In this document: positions 61,453 through 64,000 of the stretch, piece after piece
Position numbering within the stretch: position 1 is the stretch's first letter
Layout of the letters: the number at the start of each line of letters is the position of its first letter
NCBI GenBank assembly: GCA_037179385.1
Contig: CM074193.1
Coordinates: 37,040,846 to 37,104,845, forward strand
Reading direction: 5' to 3'
Source of the DNA: Holothuria scabra
Lineage: Eukaryota; Echinodermata; Holothuroidea; Aspidochirotida; Holothuriidae
DNA length: 64,000 nucleotides
The notes under the pieces: model-generated
What the model saw: the letters and a program-made list of their open reading frames with translations, nothing else
Databases searched by the model: none
Told to the model about the DNA's origin: nothing
Position numbers and translations under genes: made by a program

Positions 61453-64000
61453 GAAAACCCAAGTAAAAATGCGTACATAGCCTTTGGTCTCACATGTACC
61501 GTATATTTACGTGTCATAAGTGCGTTCTTACTTGTGTCTATGGGTTACATGTGTATGTATGTATGTAGGACACGTAAAGAAGACAACGTCCTTACTAAGA
61601 CTATATACCAACATGATTCCACAGATATGACTGTCGTAATTGGGAAAGTCTGGCAACGCAGTGGGTAATTTTTCCTTCACCGTCAGTTTATTTTATGGAC
61701 TTCTCAAGGTTGCCTGTACTAGGTACATTTTGATACAGGATTTTCTCCTAAACGAATGCTCTTAGCAATAATTGAATTAATAAATTCAGATTTTATGGAA
61801 AATTTACACCTTTCTTAATGTAATTTTGACAAGTTCCATTTTAATGAACATTTTAAATGGAAAGTTGAAAGTAGGCAAAAGATCACAATAACTGTGCACC
61901 TGATGTATTAGATTTATGGAAAGATAGGCTTTGCGACGCTTCACGACTGTGTAATCTGTGGTATCAGGCTCTCATGTTAGTTACAAATGGACCAAGGCCT
62001 ACACAAGCTGATAAAAGTACCCTGCATGGATGCTTGTGAGCACTAACAACGTGTTTAGTGTAGTCCAAACAGGTTGCGTACTGCAATATCATGCTGTCAC
62101 TTTGCTTTTTTAGAACTGAACAAAGGCACCCTACGAGATCAAAGGCGGTGTGTGGTGTGAATGGTATCCGGATTTGTTACGTGATCTGTGCTCTTACGTG
62201 ATACATGCTTTCATTGTGTTCATTCTGCTTGAAATTCAGTTATTAGCATCTCACACATACTTGGAAGAGGGTCTGCTAGTTAACGCCAAATGTTACGTAA
62301 CTTTTGGTGTATTTTGATATATCTTGTACTGTTAATCAATAAGTCAGATGTGAATGCTGATTATATCAATTGTGTATGTATTGTACTTCATTTCCATACT
62401 GATACAATAGGATGTAATCAGACAGAGAATTAAGGATATTTTAAAAAGTAAGAAGGAAAATTTCATCATGACATTACTATAATACGTTGTTACCCTAACT
62501 GCTAAGTGGTGACAGCATATATCACCATGGTTCAGTACGTGTGCTGCATGTTAGCCTATCGCTACAACTACCTCTCTTTTCCTGGCGGGTAAGACCCATT
62601 ATTATGTTTGCATAGTTGGATACTCTCTCCTCTGTTTTTTGTCCCCATGGTAAGAAGCTTGTCTATGACGGAGCCAAATTTCGACTGAGACCATATATGA
62701 TTGATGTTATGGGTCCAAATTAGGATGTCTGGGAAGATGAGTTTGCCAGAAGACGGTATGCTATCACGGCTTTGTCGTTCAACTGTCATTATGAATATGA
62801 ATTGATATACAAGTGATCTCGATTTAAATGAATGACGCATATACAACTGACAGTGACACAACGGAGACAGTGGTCAGGAGCTCGTTGTGCATGATCTTTG
62901 AAGATTAGCCAACTCTCAGTAGATCATGACCCAAAATATCGGCAAGAGTACATCAAACTCGTCAACGTTTGATTGTATGCATCGTAATTAATTCAAATTT
63001 CAGATCTTGGTTACATCAATAAATATAGCTGGGATAAAATTTACCGTTGGCTTTGCCTATGAAAAGGAGCAAGCTTATAAACAACATTGTCTTACTCTTA
63101 GCCAGTCACAGGCGGTACATTAATCACTGTCTGCCTGTTGCTGTGAGTGTGCAGCCTGCCTTAGCGTTACCATACCCACAGTTATTGTGGTATTTGTGTA
63201 CATTCAGGTGATAATGAAGCAGATTCTTAAAAAGGAAACCTTACCTGTGTTCCAAAATGAATATAATCTTTAGTGATGTTGTGCCAAGCAGCTAGATACA
63301 ATCGATCAAAACCTATAGACAACTGTAGGCTTACAAACTGTATTTGTAATTGCCATAACTTGGATTTGCTTTAAGTTACAGGCTTTCCTCAAGTTTAATG
63401 CTACAAGCCTTCCGTCAACTGTGACCTCAGTCGAAAGATTGATTGCCCCAAGGAACAGTGAGTGCACGTATACCAGTACATATCAAGACATTAGATCAAG
63501 ACAGTACATGCTAGCTAGTTGCTTTCTACAGTCTATGGTAGAAACCGTCAAGCTGTCTGCCTCAGTTATTTAGAATACTGGGTAGTAAGAATCTAAATTT
63601 ACGAAGTAGGATTGAAAGCGTTTAACCTATTAGATTAAGTCTATTTGCTTAGGCGGTGCTTTAGAATAGCCTTGACATTGACATAGACTAAATACAAATA
63701 GGAATAACTAGGCCTATTTAGAAAAATAGACAAGCAACAATGTAATTGAACCTGCAAGAAATTTCCTGGAATTATCAAGGTCAAAATTGATCATGCATGA
63801 CTTGTAATGGAAAGTAGTTGTTCCACCGTCGCATGTCTACCATGCAGGCCAGAAAGCACATTGCCACTCACGAGGCGTTAGTGGAAGTGGCAATTACACT
63901 AAGTTATATTTGTATTTAGCACAGATTAAGTTATACAAACCCGTCCATGGCATATAAGTGTACAGTGTTAGTGTGCTAATCAAAAGCCATAAAATCATAT
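61453..64000. other. Unexplained sequence at the window end
   Basis: Apart from a short GTATGTATGTATG run near 61553 I saw no tandem repeat, paired termini or supported exon. Confidence 0.45.

Overview
The window reads as intergenic and intronic nuclear DNA of an animal. It is AT-rich, lacks operon-like gene packing, and carries canonical GT/AG splice sites, long (TA)n microsatellites, Penelope-like retroelement remains, tRNA-derived SINEs and a dense population of short non-autonomous DNA transposons. The mix suggests a marine invertebrate, perhaps an echinoderm or hemichordate, but that is a guess from repeat style and not from a marker gene.

Only one host gene is supported. The last two coding exons of a minus-strand gene lie at 55850-56295 and 54951-55083. 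They join in phase through good splice sites and encode a two-pass membrane protein with a cytosolic-type PPxY tail. Its upstream exons were not found. Two retroelement pseudogenes are clear, both minus strand: a GIY-YIG-bearing Penelope-like fragment at 11900-12598 between inverted LTR arms that are themselves flanked by (TA)n, and a more decayed one at 30352-30740. A third, solo LTR-like copy lies at 28831-29000. The LTR copies carry degenerate hammerhead-ribozyme-like sequence.

Layout: 0-3.7 kb holds small hairpins and one short-motif element. 3.7-6.4 kb holds G-rich elements ending in GTAGCCAG. 6.9-7.2 kb is a nested tandem duplication. 7.5-10.4 kb holds MITEs and a SINE. 11.3-13.5 kb is the Penelope/(TA)n complex. 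13.7-18.8 kb holds a TTAA-flanked MITE, a 1.2-kb foldback, a GGACAGAGCA MITE and a degenerate minisatellite. 20-23 kb holds two more MITEs. 23-27 kb is nearly featureless. 27-31.5 kb holds MITEs and the second Penelope complex. 34.9-41.9 kb appears to be one 7-kb terminal-inverted-repeat element with two internal satellites rich in YY1-like AAAATGGCGGC motifs. 42-53.5 kb is a mosaic of MITEs, DR1-motif repeats and a hAT MITE with a perfect 8-bp target duplication. 54-56.3 kb is the gene, with transposons filling its intron. 56.5-64 kb holds SINEs, further MITEs, an exact 49-bp duplication and unexplained unique sequence.

The most unusual theme is a set of foldback elements that share termini close to ACACTCTTAAAA. 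Each is filled with its own short motif repeated on both strands (TTGGGTAAA, AAGAGTGAA, TTGACTAA), as if related transposases had diversified their subterminal binding words. Also unusual are a short palindrome, CAGGGAGYTGC...GCRGCTCCCTG, found five times, and the YY1-motif-rich 7-kb element.
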